A stretch of DNA of 64,000 nt from Chiua virens (taxonomy: Eukaryota > Basidiomycota > Agaricomycetes > Boletales > Boletaceae): positions 62,001 to 126,000 of the forward strand of contig JAHNUO010000048.1 of NCBI GenBank assembly GCA_019787685.1. The letters run 5' to 3'. The notes beneath the pieces are model-generated. The model was not told the origin of the DNA. It was given only the letters and a program-made list of their open reading frames with translations, and ran no database searches. Of this stretch, positions 23,319-35,630 are shown one piece after another. The stretch's first letter is position 1; every line of letters starts with the position of its first letter. Position numbers and translations under genes: made by a program.

Positions 23319-24536
23319 TTATGCTTTGAGACAATGCTTGAACCATTGCCAAGTAGTCGCGACGTCGACTAACAACGGCGGATCATCAGGTTGAACTATA
23401 AAATCAATGAACCGGTTAGTAATGCGCAGAAACAGATCCGTATACGAGCGGATGGCATCGAAAGTGCGTGTTATGCGACTAAAAACGTGAAAAACTGAGC
23501 TTGGTATTAGGTACCAACCAAGCTCACACCGAGGGGAACTTGAAATGATGACCTCCCGGGCATCGAAAGTACGCAAGGGCTGCGTTATATGTACTTGCGG
23601 ATTAAGCAGTGACAGATGAGGAATAGGTGGATTAAGTTTTGAAGGCTCCGTGGTGAAACCGGCTACCCAGGCGGATGGTGAGGACGAAGGCAAAGCGGCC
23701 GTAATGGAAGACCGGATGTGAACGAGGGGAACTTGAATAGTAAATGACAGGAACGCGGATGAACGAATGCAAGAAGGAGGCGGATTAAAATGGGGTAAGG
23801 ACTCGTGTGTAGGTAGAATGAGTAGTTGAAAGGTGCCCGCACGAACGTTCAGATGTTTCGTGGGCCTTGGGAGTATGCAAACGGCAGCGATCCGGATACG
23901 ACCGGTTGGGACTGTCTCAGCCGGCGGATCATGACGATCCTTTACAAACTGGCTGACACTCGTTCGTCCTAAAATGTTAGTCTTGCGCAGGTATGAAACA
24001 AAAATAGATAAAAATGAATGCCTGAAACGGTCAGGGTACAGCCGAGGGGGCTCGTGTATGCTGCAGATCGAAATGATATTACCGGCCGGTAACGCCTGAC
24101 TCGGTACAATAGCGGTCCGCGGATGGAGCAGCTGTAGTAGGAAAAGGGAAAATGATCGGCGCGAGTGGGGGATGGGTCGATAGGGAGCATTTGAGAGTGA
24201 TTTCGGGGGAATGGGACGAGAGGCCGGATCGGATGCGAGACCGAGTGCGGACACGACAACGGGGGTATTTCGTAGCTGGGAAATGGTGGGGCTGATTATA
24301 GGTTCTACCGATCCGTCATTTGGATCGTCCGAATCACGACCGGTTTCGATTGGACGTGGTGCTGTGTCGTGTATTACCAGCCGAGTTGTTACCGAATATG
24401 ACAGAGTGTCCGGTTCGATGTCAAGTAGGTTGCAAGGACAGGCTGACCATGCGTCCGTGATGCTGAGAGGTGTCGTGATGACGGTTGCACGAGGTGCAAT
24501 CGGGGTTGAGAGTGGTGAGACCGGTTCAGTTAACAC
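23319..24536 (-). CDS. Uncharacterised long open frame in the LTR retrotransposon remnant
   Basis: A 405-codon frame on the same strand as the gag-like gene, about 420 bp downstream of it. It is Pro/Ser/Arg-rich, with no protease, reverse transcriptase or integrase motif. The short string CGAGGGGAACTTG recurs at about 23530 and 23717 within it and at about 21391 outside, which suggests repeated non-coding DNA rather than protein-coding sequence. Function and coding status are unclear. Confidence 0.25.
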   Translation of the reverse strand: MLTEPVSPLSTPIAPRATVITTPLSITDAWSACPCNLLDIEPDTLSYSVTTRLVIHDTAPRPIETGRDSDDPNDGSVEPIISPTISQLRNTPVVVSALGLASDPASRPIPPKSLSNAPYRPIPHSRRSFSLFLLQLLHPRTAIVPSQALPAGNIISICSIHEPPRLYPDRFRHSFLSIFVSYLRKTNILGRTSVSQFVKDRHDPPAETVPTGRIRIAAVCILPRPTKHLNVRAGTFQLLILPTHESLPHFNPPPSCIRSSAFLSFTIQVPLVHIRSSITAALPSSSPSAWVAGFTTEPSKLNPPIPHLSLLNPQVHITQPLRTFDAREVIISSSPRCELGWYLIPSSVFHVFSRITRTFDAIRSYTDLFLRITNRFIDFIVQPDDPPLLVDVATTWQWFKHCLKA

Positions 24537-24956
24537 AGTCGAATCGATAATAAAATCTGTCGGTCGTTCCGTAACCGACGGTCGCGATGACAGAGCAACA
24601 CACGGGTTGATGTCCGTAACCGGTGCGATAACCGCAGCACTATACGAGTTAGTAGACGGTCCTTGGATTGATGGTAAAATAAAAACGGATGAAGAGATGG
24701 GTCGGTTATACGGAAGCGGATTGTAAGTGTCAGGTAGCGAAAGTGAAGGTGATCGAAGGCAAAGCGAAGGTGTAGGTGTAAAATAAGAATTTGATCCTGA
24801 TAAAAGAAACTCGGCTGCGTCACGAACGTTCTCGAGCGCATACGAGGCATCCGGGTGGATATCCGGTCGCAGGATCGCTAACCGTCGACGAATCTCATAC
24901 TGTAAATCGACTGGGAAACCACTAAGAAAAAGAAAGTCTCGATCAAGAGTTGCTAT

Positions 24957-25367
24957 TCATTGTCGGGTGAGGAGGAATGATGATACTTTTGTAAATTCCC
25001 GAATATACTTCCCCAGCTCGTCAAGGGAGCGCATTGACTTGGATCGATAGTGATTGACGAGATTTTGGAGATCCTCAAAACAGTACCGGTTATTGAGTTC
25101 TGGGTAGAGTGTCTTGACGGCTATAATGAACGCCTGCCAATCCGGTGGATCGGCAACCGCTTCAGGTAGGGTCTCCCAAAGGTCGCGTATACTGGGATCG
25201 ACGTAATGTAATGCATACCGTACTTTCTTCGATTGGGGCAGTCCGACGCATGTGCAAAGAAAGTCGACGTCGTCTAGATATGGTTGGAGATGGGAAGCTT
25301 TTCCGCTGAAGGTTGGTGCATCCAGGGTGCCTCGATACGGCATCTGGATTATGCTAGCCGCGATCAT
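24957..25367 (-). CDS. Gag-like protein of an LTR retrotransposon
   Basis: A 136-residue frame beginning MIAASIIQMPYRGTLDAPTF. The block GTLDAPTFSGKASHLQPYLD, followed by LWETLPEAVADPPDWQAFII and VKTLYPELNNRYCFEDLQNL, is the capsid-type start I recall from gag proteins of Ty3-like elements in Agaricomycetes. It stops after KVSSFLLTRQ, far short of a full gag with its zinc knuckle, so it is truncated. It lies downstream of the LTR-like sequence at 26.0-26.6 kb in the right orientation. Confidence 0.6.
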   Translation of the reverse strand: MIAASIIQMPYRGTLDAPTFSGKASHLQPYLDDVDFLCTCVGLPQSKKVRYALHYVDPSIRDLWETLPEAVADPPDWQAFIIAVKTLYPELNNRYCFEDLQNLVNHYRSKSMRSLDELGKYIREFTKVSSFLLTRQ

Positions 25368-25999
25368 GATGGACAGAAATGGTGTCAGTTGATTGTCTGA
25401 TGCGCTCGTGACCTTCGTAGCTAAGGGTGGATGTATCGTGAGACACGGCGGAAGGGTTAGTAACGGTACAGGGGTGCGAGCAGGGTGAACGGGGACTAAA
25501 AGTCAGAAGGTATCGTAACTGGATCCGAAAAAAATATAAGGTTTGTGAAACCGGATAAGGCACAAGTCTGGGACGGGTGTAGGCGAGGTGCGCGGCAAAA
25601 TGAAGGAAAAGCAGTAGGAGAGCAAAGACGTCCGAATCCGACCCTTCTGAAACCACCCCTCGCGGTGGGCTCCAGTTGTAGAAATAAAGAACGGGCTGGT
25701 GTGACAGGAACAGGGTTAGTAGAACTGTCAGATAGAAAAAAAAAGGGATGGGCGCGAGTATGACTCGTCCCAAGGGGTTCTGAGGTTGGAGACGAAGTGT
25801 CAAGGCGTTGACAGGAGCTTTGAAAGCAATCCGGACGCGTTCCCGGGTGAAACCGTACGAAGGTCGACAAAACCGGCCGAAACGCGGACAGTCGGATAGT
25901 TCGGCGACAAGGCAGAGACTTGAGCACAACGGTGATCGAGTACGAGTAAGGGCGGATAGAGAAGATAGATAAACGGGCGAGGCGACTTAGAACGCGAGA

Positions 26000-26564
26000 G
26001 AAAACGGGGATCCAAAGATGATATTTTTATTTACGAACACAAATTTTATAGTCTCAGGTATCCCCCGGGACTTTTACAGCGGATAAAGTATCAAATAAAT
26101 AAGGGAAGTGTACGTATACGGAGCCGACTCTCATGGAGATCAACCCGTGAAAAGGAAAACAATGTTCTGTCAAGGTGGGATAAGGTTTGATCCGTGAATC
26201 AATGGACTACCTTTAAAATGTTGTACGACCTGACTATCCGTTCCTTATAACCAATCGGATACGTGTTGATAACATGGAACCATCTAAAAAAAAAAATCTA
26301 AGAAGGTACGAAATAAAATAGAAATTGGACAAAAGAGAGTTGATTAGTGTACATCGTGCGATCCCGATCGAGCAACCCGATTCAGTCACCTCATGCGAAA
26401 ACATGTAGGAACGAAGAACAAAACATACGAATATGGGTTGGATCCACTCGGATGGACACGGGACCACGACGGACGGGTAGGACAATCGATACGGGCAATC
26501 CGGGCATCCTGTAAACAAAGCGGGAAAACGGGTTTATCACCTCAAGGGGTCATTGACTCCTACA
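26000..26564 (-). mobile_element. 5' LTR-like sequence of the gag-bearing remnant
   Basis: On the - strand it starts TGTAGGAGTCAATGACCCC at 26564 and contains a TATA box (GACTATAAAATTTG, about 26044-26053). Its position about 600 bp upstream of the gag-like frame fits a 5' LTR. The inner boundary is estimated. No clear primer-binding site was recognised. Confidence 0.45.
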
Positions 26565-26859
26565 TCGTGTCGTATCAATCACTGCAGAAACGGAAAAACA
26601 AACCGTGCAGGATAGCCACTGAATAGACACCGTAAGTGTCATCTAATCCGACGGCAGATCAGAAGCCTTAAGCTCTTTGAATAGAGTCACCAACAACAGC
26701 ACAATCAATGGCAAATCTGAGCAGGAATCCACCTTGAATTCCTACGTTGGCGCCCCTGCATCCTCATCGTAGCCATCTAATCAGACGTTCAAATATACTT
26801 GATTCGTTGCCAGAAGAACCTTGATTTAGATAAATAAGAAAGCTAAAACAGATCGACAT

Positions 26860-28535
26860 TTGCTTGGTGGGGACAGAAGATCATGCATGGGTGCATGCCC
26901 TACCAGCGACCAAAAAACCTGCCTCACTTGTCCCTGTCCTCCATCTGCTCCCATGTACTCAGGAGATTCTTCTCGTGAGGATGTTTTTGCCCTTGTTGCT
27001 GAAGTCAGACCTCTTGCGGATGTGATGAGGAACCAAGAAACCATCAGCAGTGAGCTCAAGGAAAAAATTGATGAGCTTACCCGGCGGTTTCAGGAAACCC
27101 AAAACCAGCTCACTGAATTGAATGAGCAGCTTGTTGGACTGGGGGAGGCTGAAAAAATGAAGCCGGAAAAGGATGGAGCTAACACACACCCTGCTCTCAA
27201 GGTAAGTGACATCGTCTGTTTGCAACTTCTAGCTCACCTAGTTCCTCAGTGCATGATCCATCTAATATTTGCGGACTTCTGCGGGATTGAACGCATGCTT
27301 GAAAAAGCAGAACGTGTCCACGCATTTACAGCTCTTCAGCCATGGGAAGATGGTCAGCCAAAGATGACGACTGAGGGTGGGCAAGTCGTCTGGCATCTCA
27401 ACTTCAAAGGAACTGCTGGAGAACCTGCAAACGCCCAGTTCATTGAGGCAGTGGTAAAGAATGTCATGGAGAACAAAAAGGTAGTAATTTGCCCGCTTTC
27501 AAGAGCAGACGTTACTCACGAAAACAAAGGCCTTGCAGGAGAACAATCAAGGAGAGCTGTCAGATGGAGATTATAAGGAAAAGGTTGTCCGAGATTGTGT
27601 GAAGGCTTACTTCAGGAACCTTCACCAGCAGGTTAAGGATCGCAGTGACCCGACAAAGGCCGCCAGGTTGGAATTAGCAAACCAATGAGGACGCCATAGG
27701 GGTCGACGCTCCCATGCAAGTTTCTCATCACTCCATTTTGATAAGACACTGGCATACCGTGATACTATGTCCAACAGATCGCTACCAAACGCTGTAAAGC
27801 TGCTGACCAGTTCAAAAATGAAACTGGGTTCGATGGGGCCCAAGCAATGATCGATACGGAATGTTGTCCTGATCCGGTCACTTGCGACGAAAACGCAGAT
27901 CCCATCCTTCGTGGGCGTCGCAATAAGATGGGGTTGGGGAAAGGAACGGATATGGCAGTGGGATTAAAGTGGAGATCTACACATGTAAGTTTTTTGATGC
28001 ATTATGAGGGCTAGACTTACAGGGTATATGGTATGTTGCCTTTCGACACCACTTGTCTTTCTGAGCGGCCGGTGGAAAGCCTAGAGGCAGCCATGACATT
28101 CCTGCAGAAGGGCAGATTAATGGACAACCTCCTCAGAAGAGACAGCGCACGACTGCCAAGAAACTTACCAAGAAAACTGTTGATGCGCCTCTATCCCTGA
28201 TGTCCAAGAAGTGGCCAAGTTCATCCAAGAAACCTTTTCCCACCATCCGGTTCGCAGTCATAATTGATCCTAAATGGCTGGAGACGCACCTTGACTTCAA
28301 ACCACTGACTGAGAATCAACCAATGTGGCTGGAAAACTTCTATGAGGATGTAAAGCGAGGGAAGTATCCTATCTTCCCTGAAGATGCCGAGTACTTGAAG
28401 GAGTTAGACGAATGGAGGGCAAGTGCTTTTGATTCAGGTGATGAGGGAGATGACAAGGGCCTGGGAGATGACGAGAACAGCTATATGTAAAGATGTTGAC
28501 AGCTGTGAGGTCATCGCTGTTGATTCGGTGGAAAA
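26860..28535 (+). pseudogene. Uncharacterised basidiomycete repeat-family gene, probably decayed
   Basis: Coding blocks on the + strand: a heptad-rich segment REDVFALVAEVRPLADVMRN and SSELKEKIDELTRRFQETQN (26960-27120), FCGIERMLEKAERVHAFTAL (27270-27340), GDYKEKVVRDCVKAYFRNLH (27570-27630), GRRNKMGLGKGTDMAVGLKW (27915-27975), and WLETHLDFKPLTENQPMWLE with an acidic C-terminus (28275-28490). A TGA at 27686-27688 follows KAARLELANQ, where the frame otherwise continues GRHRGRRSHASF; it looks like a CGA-to-TGA change. The end of the gene runs into the left inverted repeat at 28536. No domain recognised; an intron-rich alternative that avoids the stop is possible. Confidence 0.4.
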
Positions 28536-28776
28536 CTATCTCTATGTGTCGCCGTCCATGGTACCGCACTCTGTCCCTGTCCCCGTCGCCTTTTTTGGCT
28601 TTTTTCCGACTCCGGTCCCCACCCCTGCTGTCACTTCTCAACATTCTTCTCTCTGTCCCCATTCCCGTCGCCCTTTTTGGCTGTTTTATCGACTCTGGTC
28701 CCCGCCCCTGCCGTCACTTCTTGACATTCTTCCTTTCCCTGTTCCCCATCTGACTTTAATTTCGACTCTGTCCCCA

Positions 28777-28840
<64 letters not shown>

Positions 28841-29265
28841 CATCCCCACCCCTATCTCTGTCCTCATCCCCATTCTCATCACTGTCCTCATTCAACGTCT
28901 CCATGCCTGTGTTCCTCAAATGTACACTAGTGTACGAAACCCACACCAAGTACTTGCCACTTTTTTTTTCTGGGCTGACGTGTCATCGAAACCATTGTCC
29001 CAGTTCCCATTTCAGCTCTCTATCCCATCATTTACCACATAACCTTTCTACAGATACTCTTCTATAACTTTTTAGAATACAAGTACACCCATTCTTCCCT
29101 TCTTTGCTTCATCCCATAGCCTTCTTGTGACCTATGTTCTACACCTATCCTTTCTCGTTGCCTACCCATCGTGTCCCTTGGAGACTACCTGTCCATCTCA
29201 TCATGTCCAAGTCATAACTACCTGCTATGTGAATCTACTAACCATCACTGTCTCCATCCTCTGCC
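28536..29265 (+). repeat. Left copy of a ~735-bp inverted repeat with hexamer minisatellite
   Basis: Begins CTATCTCTATGTGTCGCCG. It contains two ~100-bp tandem blocks with TTTTTGGC and GACTCYGGTCCCC, then a CTGTCC hexamer array at about 28776-28845, then unique sequence ending CTGTCTCCATCCTCTG. The whole stretch recurs in inverse orientation at 46663-47388. The long Leu/Ser/Pro-rich open frames here come from the hexamers and are not proteins. Confidence 0.9.
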
Positions 29266-30053
29266 ATCATAATCTCTCACTCGTCATGCTTCATACACAC
29301 CCCATACTGCCATCGTTCCTTCGTCACACCTCACTCCATAGTAGTCCTCATCCTGACCGAGTCGCGAATGAGTCATGTTTGAACTTCAACAACCCCTCTT
29401 CTGCCAGATTCAGGTCTGGTGAACACGGGTGAACCTACTGGTCTCAAATAAATCAGGATGGTCCATTATGAGTGCAAAAAATGTTCCCCACATGTATATA
29501 ACACCTATAGACCATGATACAATATATAGAATTGCACCAAAAAATATTTGAGACATGTACCTGCCCCTTCCCCCTCCTCCCCTCTTACCTTGCTCAAAAA
29601 TTATTCTGACTGCCGTTTTCTTACAAAACTTATTTGGGATATCCTAATATATATATAAACAATCTTCAATCATTACTTCACCCAGATTTTGGTTTTCAAA
29701 TTGTAATTACAATTACCCCAGGCTCTGTATGATATGATGATGATGAGATAATATAAGATTATATAATCAAACAATCAGATGAGATGAGAAATGAGATGAT
29801 GAGAAATCTCAGGAAAGAAAGAAATATTTTTGTTGTTATTTATTTTGGTTTTTAAAAAAAGACTAATGACAATGACATATGATGATGAAGAAGCTAGCAT
29901 GGAGAAATGTCAATAAGGTTCAACAATGAAAGACATGAGAGAATGAACATGAACAACAAACAAAGATGAAGATTGAGAGTAGTTCAGTTCAAAAACAAAT
30001 AATATTGTGTTTTTGAGTATATTCATCATTTTTCATGTCTAAAATGGTCTAAT
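29266..30053. other. AT-rich interval inside the inverted-repeat unit
   Basis: No gene recognised. Simple-sequence tracts such as GATGAGATGAGA and GAAATGAGATGATGAG occur at 29735-29815. This is the distal flank of the giant-protein gene and leads into the first palindrome cluster. Confidence 0.4.
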
Positions 30054-30454
30054 TTTCCGCATTTCGACATGTTTGTCGAAATGCGGAAATATTGCCTTAT
30101 ATAGACTGCCCCTAACATGACGTGAATGGATATAAAGTAGTATACTTGACAGAATTCAAGTATAACATGTGTCATGATCACAAAGTAACAAGGATCATAT
30201 ATTTGATTGATACAACTTGGACACACATCATCATATCATAGTATCTTGATGTCCCGCATTTTGACACGTATGTTGAAATGCGGGAAATCAACTTGGATAC
30301 CGTCAACAAACAGATATATAGACTATGATATTTTGGGTTAACTGGCAAGTCATGTGTCCTTTACTGTCATAATACTGAGTCATACTACTCATTCATTTTT
30401 GAATAGCATTAGCATTGGATTTCCCACATTTCAACCAACATGTCGAAATGTGGG
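30054..30454. repeat. Palindrome cluster P6: three copies (30054-30089, 30253-30284, 30423-30454)
   Basis: The first copy has perfect 16-nt arms TTTCCGCATTTCGACA around a TGTT spacer. The second and third are diverged copies with one to a few arm mismatches (CCCGCATTTTGACA, CCCACATTTCAACC). All lie downstream of the giant-protein gene stop at 30554, in its presumed 3' flank. Confidence 0.85.
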
Positions 30455-30553
30455 AAAATAGTAGTTAGTATGATTAAAACACTGTGACATTGACATGACA
30501 TGAATGACATTGTAAATTGATGCATGCTGCTTGAGCATGTAGAAATTAGAAGA

Positions 30554-33500
30554 CTATGAGATACGTCTTCGATTCGTGGATGGCATGGACAGTACAGTAT
30601 GTCCTTGAGGGAGGACGATCAGATCATTATCATCGCTGGACTCTTCTCCTTCTCCAAGACCATCGCTGTCGTCCAGACGACGTTTGCTCGTCGATGCATG
30701 TCTGTCACCATTTCCTTGTCCAAGTGTGTTAGACATTGTGATGGCAGCATTGGAGTCGATGTGACCGCGTGTGCGAACCCACTCGTTCTCAAGTAGAAGC
30801 ATGGCAGTGTGTTCACCTGCCAGCTCAACAACTGCATCATATGCTCCATATTCCTTGTTTGTCATGAGATGGTGCTTGATACGATCCCACATCCTCTTGA
30901 TCTCTTCTGCCGTGGCAGGAGTGGTGTTCTGATTCCATCTCGGTCCCTTGGCTACTCTTTTTCCAAAGGGTTTGGCAAGTCTGAACCGTAGGATGGTGTT
31001 CGTGAGAGTGATTCCTTTGGCAGCTATAAGATGTCACAATTAGCCAGCATCTGGCCCACTGGCAGCCTGAGGTGCGTACTATGTTTGTCAAGGAACATCT
31101 TCACATCGTCCGAGTCGGTTCCAACCTTGTCACAGAGCGGTGAGTGCTTGTCAAGGACTGCAATGATGAACCCTGAAGCCATGGTGACGAATGGTTCCAA
31201 CTGCTTGGCACCCCTTTTGTTCTTTCGCTCCGTCCAAGCCATCATGGCATAAAAGTCGGCCAGCTCCACAGAGGACCAGTGCTTTGAGGTGTTGAGCGTC
31301 GTGGGAGCAAAGACCTTGGGAGTCAGTCCAGTGTAGATGAGAGCGATGAACATGGCAATTGCATGAAGTGGGTTGGATGTAGGATCGTAGTTTGCCTTCA
31401 CCCACTCGTATACAGACTTGGAGAACGGTGTGTTGGACACATGAGAGAGGTTCCATTCTGTCGGCAGAGAACGCTTGTGAAGGACCTTGTGGAAGTCAGA
31501 CAGGCGATGACGGCAGGCTGACCAGGAGGTCCTAGGATCATCATGAGCAATGCGCTGAGATGACATGACAAGCTCTGTCTGTCGAGTCTGTGGAGGGTTG
31601 AGACGAACACGGACCATGCCACCATTGCTGCCGGTCTGAGTGCGCTCACGCTCAGCCTCTCCCAAAGGCAGCCAGGTGGTGTGTACGATCCTTGAAGACG
31701 GTCTTCCAGGACGTCTCTCTTCCTCCGCAGTCCTTGATTCTGACCAAGGTACATGATTGACCTTCATTTTACCGACAACCCGTGTTAACGATGCTCTGAA
31801 CATGTTGTTTCCGCTGGTATCGTCGTCGTCCATGAAGACATTGCCCACCGTGGCCATGACGTATGGTGTCCGTCGTTGTTGTTGACGCCATGTGATCTCT
31901 TTCATCTGATCAAGGGCGGCAGCCATAATATGCTGGAACATGCCATCCTGAATGAAGGGTGGTGCACGACGCTTGTGTGCACCGTCGAGGATGCTCTGGA
32001 CAAAGAAAGAGAGTGGACGACGACCTCCATTTGGGATCTGGAATGAGAAGGGAATGGGGTTGTTGTCATGTCTAGCTGGACTGACGGCAGAGAGCAAATT
32101 GAGGAACTGATCTTCATAAGAGAGTGGATTGTCTGACTTGAGCCATGTTTTGAGTTCAAACTTCCTTGTCCTGGCTGTGTCCTTCTCTTGTCTCGTGCCA
32201 TTGATGAAGATGGGTGCCAACTCTGTCATGACTGCCTTTGAGACCAGGGACTTGACGTCCTCAATATAGATCTTCATGGCGACCTTGAGGACACGGTCCA
32301 TGATGTCGATGGACATGTTCGACATGTCCTGTTTGGGGACATTGGGAGAGTAGTAGGATGTGAGAGACATTGGAGGTGGATTGTCGATCGTGTCCGTGAT
32401 GATGAAGCATGCTTCAGATCTCTACAAATAGAATTTTGTCAGCAACATGTTTTTCTTCAATAAAATAAAATCATCGATTGTATCCTATTCCCGCATTTCG
32501 ACAAGTATGTCGAAATGCGGGAAAATAGAACTTTGTAATCGATCCATGACAGTGCCAGTGCAGACTTGAACTTGGAGATATCTCAGACTCACTTGTGCGT
32601 AAGCTTTTCCATACGTCAACTCCTGCACGCGTTTGGAGCCCATCAATGGTCGATCGTCTTCCGGACAACGTGCCCAAAATTTGGTCTCCACATGAAGGAC
32701 CTTCATAGACAGTTGCATGAAGGGAACGACCTGCTGGTTCAGACATGGGAAGCCATCATGAATGATGCCCAGACACATGTAGTGAGGGAGCATGAGCTTC
32801 TTGCATAGGACCTTTCCAGAACCGGTGTGAGCATAGTTCAGACATCGTTCCAACATGGACATGAATTCCACGTGATAGGGATCGATGGCCTGGCCCAACC
32901 GAATGCCTGCCCTTTTGTGCTGGTTCCACACTAGCTCGATCAACGATGTCAAAGGGTATGTGGTCCAGTTCAACAAGTTCGGTATGACCTGCCATGAAAT
33001 CATAAAGTTTCGTCAGAGATCAGAGACTACTACTAGGCACTGGCAGTCATTCATTATGGTCATGAAAGCGAAGGTGAAGGTGAAGCACTACCAGTGGCGG
33101 TCAGAGACAGAGCTCACCTCAGGCTTGAATGGCTTGACACAAGCCAGGATTGGATCCAGAGTACGTGGATGAATGAACTGCTTGCATAGTTTCGACACGA
33201 CCTTTTCATAGATTGTCCTGAAAAGCAAGGATAAGTCTCGATGAGATGAGATGAGATGAGATGAGATGAGCACTCAGGCTGGCCCATCTCAGACTCAGAC
33301 TCAGAGTCCAAGTCTTGCCAGTCTGATCCCAGTCACTTACCTTCCATTCCTATGTCTTGGACGCAGACGATGGACGTCCAGCACATACGTTTGCTCCACT
33401 CTCAAGGCTTGTGGTTGGTCATCGCCTCTCACCATGCGTGCATATCTCTCGTGTGGAAGACCATTGTCACAGTGTTCCTTCCTTCTCTGGAAGCGTCTCT

Positions 33501-35630
33501 TGCACGACGGCGTGTCTGCCTTGGTTCCGCACAGGACAGAGGTGGCAAGACCCAGCTGTACATAATGAAAGCGAGCTTGTTCACGCACCCGATGAGCGAT
33601 GGCATTGTACATCTGACAATATATCCCATGCAGGACGGGCATGCCATGTCGAACCTGATTCAAGTTCAAGGCATGTTCGTCCTCATCCTCATTCTCCAAG
33701 TCATCCATCTGGTCGTCCCCCTCGTCCTCTTCATCCAAGTTTGCTGGCCTGGGTAGAAGAGGAGGCGTCAGCTTGACATTGATGTCATTCAAGCCTTTGT
33801 CGAAAGAGACTATCGTTCTGTTCGCCTGCACGTTTCCATATAGCTTGGTGAACCCAAGCGGGTAGGCATGGTGGGTGTTCCTTCCATTGTCATCCGGAGG
33901 AAAGAGAGCATCGACTTTCGTGAGATCCATGAGAGCGCCAGATTCGATATAGCCATCTAGAGTAGGAATGCGTCTCCTGACACGATAGCCATCCCTGGTG
34001 TAGACAGGAATTTCATGACCGTCTTGAAGTCGGTTGAGATCGACCAGAGTGCGAGCAGGATCATCAACAGGAAGATCATATAGATCACCATGGAAGCGAT
34101 GGAGGGCTGGACCAGAAAGGTTCTCCCAGTTGACAACCTCTCTGAATCTACCAGTGCGCCAGTGGTCAGTGGACTCAGAAGACGATGAGATTAGAGATCC
34201 TGAGGCTGCAAGACTCACGAGAGATGATGTGCGAGAGAGAAGGCAGCAAGACGCAAGTGAGAGTAGTCTCTGTCTCTGTCCCATGCATTGGACTCCTCCT
34301 GGAGGTGTTCTGGACGATGTGAATGGCAGATAGGTTGATTCTGGCCATACCTGACTGTGAGGGCGACAGGAGAGTTTTGTGTGAGAAAGCCATCGCGCTT
34401 CCAAGACTCTGGGGCATCATGGACCCAAGCGTCCCAATGAGCTCTGATGTGACGGTCAAGATCGCGTGTCTGAGCGAGAGTGAGCTGGAAGCTTCGATGA
34501 TTCTCATCAAGCCTGCCACTATGAGATGTGAAGAGTCAGCATCATCATATTGAACAAGTCGAACTTGAACTTAAAAAATGACAACAGAGAACTTGGGAGA
34601 AGGTGATGAACGAACGATCAATAATGATAATTTTTGAAAGTGGAAACTCGAAAGGAGAAAAGAAAAGAAAAGAATGAGACAGGAAACTGACTAACAGCAG
34701 TTCAGTGGACTGTCTGACGGCGTTGGCACTGATGGGATGAGGATATTTGAGCCTGTAAGAAACATCCTGGAAATGCATCTCAGAGAGAAGGAATGCGAAG
34801 AACATGACAGCCATGTAGGCATGTTCTGGCGTGAGACAGGAGGTTGTGGTGGTAATGGAGAGAGGTGTCATGTCAGGAAGGGCATCTGGAGTATCCAAGA
34901 GGGTGGAGGGGACAAAGGCAAGCCAGATCTCCTCCTGACCACGATCGCCCAGACAGAGCATACGACCTGTGGTGGAGAAAGGGAGGGAGAGGTGAGACTC
35001 CTTCCAAGACTTGAAGAGACGAGAGAAGGTAAGGTTGACATGCCAGGTATGGTCAACGAGGACGCGAGGACTTGGAAGAAGGGCATCGAGACCGACGCGA
35101 GCGCCAAGATACAAGGTGAAATCGATGTAGTGATGTCTGACGGAGGGGACAACGTCATGGGAATTGAGAGTGAGGGTGAACTCATGGTTGACAAGGAGCT
35201 GAGAGCGAGACCTAAGGAGGTTGATGGCTGCCTGGTGTTTTTGGTTGAGGAAGAGGTTCTTGAGAGTGGAGAGGGAGAGGGAGTGAATGGGGGAAGTCCT
35301 GAAGTGAGCTTCATGGTTCCTGTCGATGTTTGGGTCGTTTGTGCGTGTGGAACGCATGATGGCGTCATCTATAAGGGACTGAGGGTAGGGGTGGTCTGCA
35401 TGAAGGTGGTCAGGGACGCGAGCGACATCAAAAGATGTGTCGAGAGGGTGAAGGTCGAGGAGGGGATCTGTGTCAACGTTGTCGTTGTCACGGTCATTGT
35501 CGCCATCACCGTCGTCGTGGTCATTGCCATTACCATTACCATCAGCGTCAGCATCAGCATGATCCAGGTCATTGACTCGGAGAGGGAGTGGCTGAACTTG
35601 AAGTTCAAGTGGTGGTGCATGCACTGGCAT
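30554..35630 (-). CDS. Giant uncharacterised protein (about 1,500 residues) of the palindrome cassette
   Basis: Multi-exon gene. Exon 1 (34696-35630) starts MPVHAPPLELQVQPLPLRVN, has an Asp/Asn/Gly-rich tract, then VGLDALLPSPRVLVDHTWHV and GRMLCLGDRGQEEIWLAFVP. The next exons read HWDAWVHDAPESWKRDGFLT (about 34420) and NWENLSGPALHRFHGDLYDL (34060-34140). Then come TIYEKVVSKLCKQFIHPRTL (about 33150-33210), LERCLNYAHTGSGKVLCKKL (about 32800) and TDTIDNPPPMSLTSYYSPNV through SVELADFYAMMAWTERKNKR (31024-32420). The last exon encodes AEEIKRMWDRIKHHLMTNKE and ends RRRIS at 30554. Frames join through normal GT-AG introns; the intron at about 32423-32597 contains one palindrome. No catalytic motif recognised. 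I recall similar very large proteins in other Agaricomycetes with no assigned function. It is the last of three genes read in the same direction. Confidence 0.65.
32488..32523. repeat. Palindrome P5 (single copy, core 32490-32521)
   Basis: Arm CCCGCATTTCGACA, spacer AGTA, then the reverse-complement arm, extended by TT/AA outside. It lies inside the intron between the exon ending KAYAQ (about 32598) and the exon starting RSEACFII (about 32422) of the giant-protein gene. Confidence 0.9.
33239..33270. repeat. GATGA pentamer microsatellite
   Basis: About six units of GATGA within a predicted intron of the giant-protein gene, just upstream of the exon encoding TIYEKVVSK. Confidence 0.8.

Noticed and set aside
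28423..29067. Leu/Ser/Pro-rich open frames in the hexamer repeats (also 46853-47566)
   Set aside because: Six-base repeats give long open frames in several phases. The same occurs in both inverted copies with different hexamers, so there is no protein-level conservation.
35480..35560. GTCGTTGTCGTC-type tract as a microsatellite
   Set aside because: It codes in frame for the Asp/Asn/Gly-rich segment of the giant-protein gene, so it is better explained as coding low complexity.
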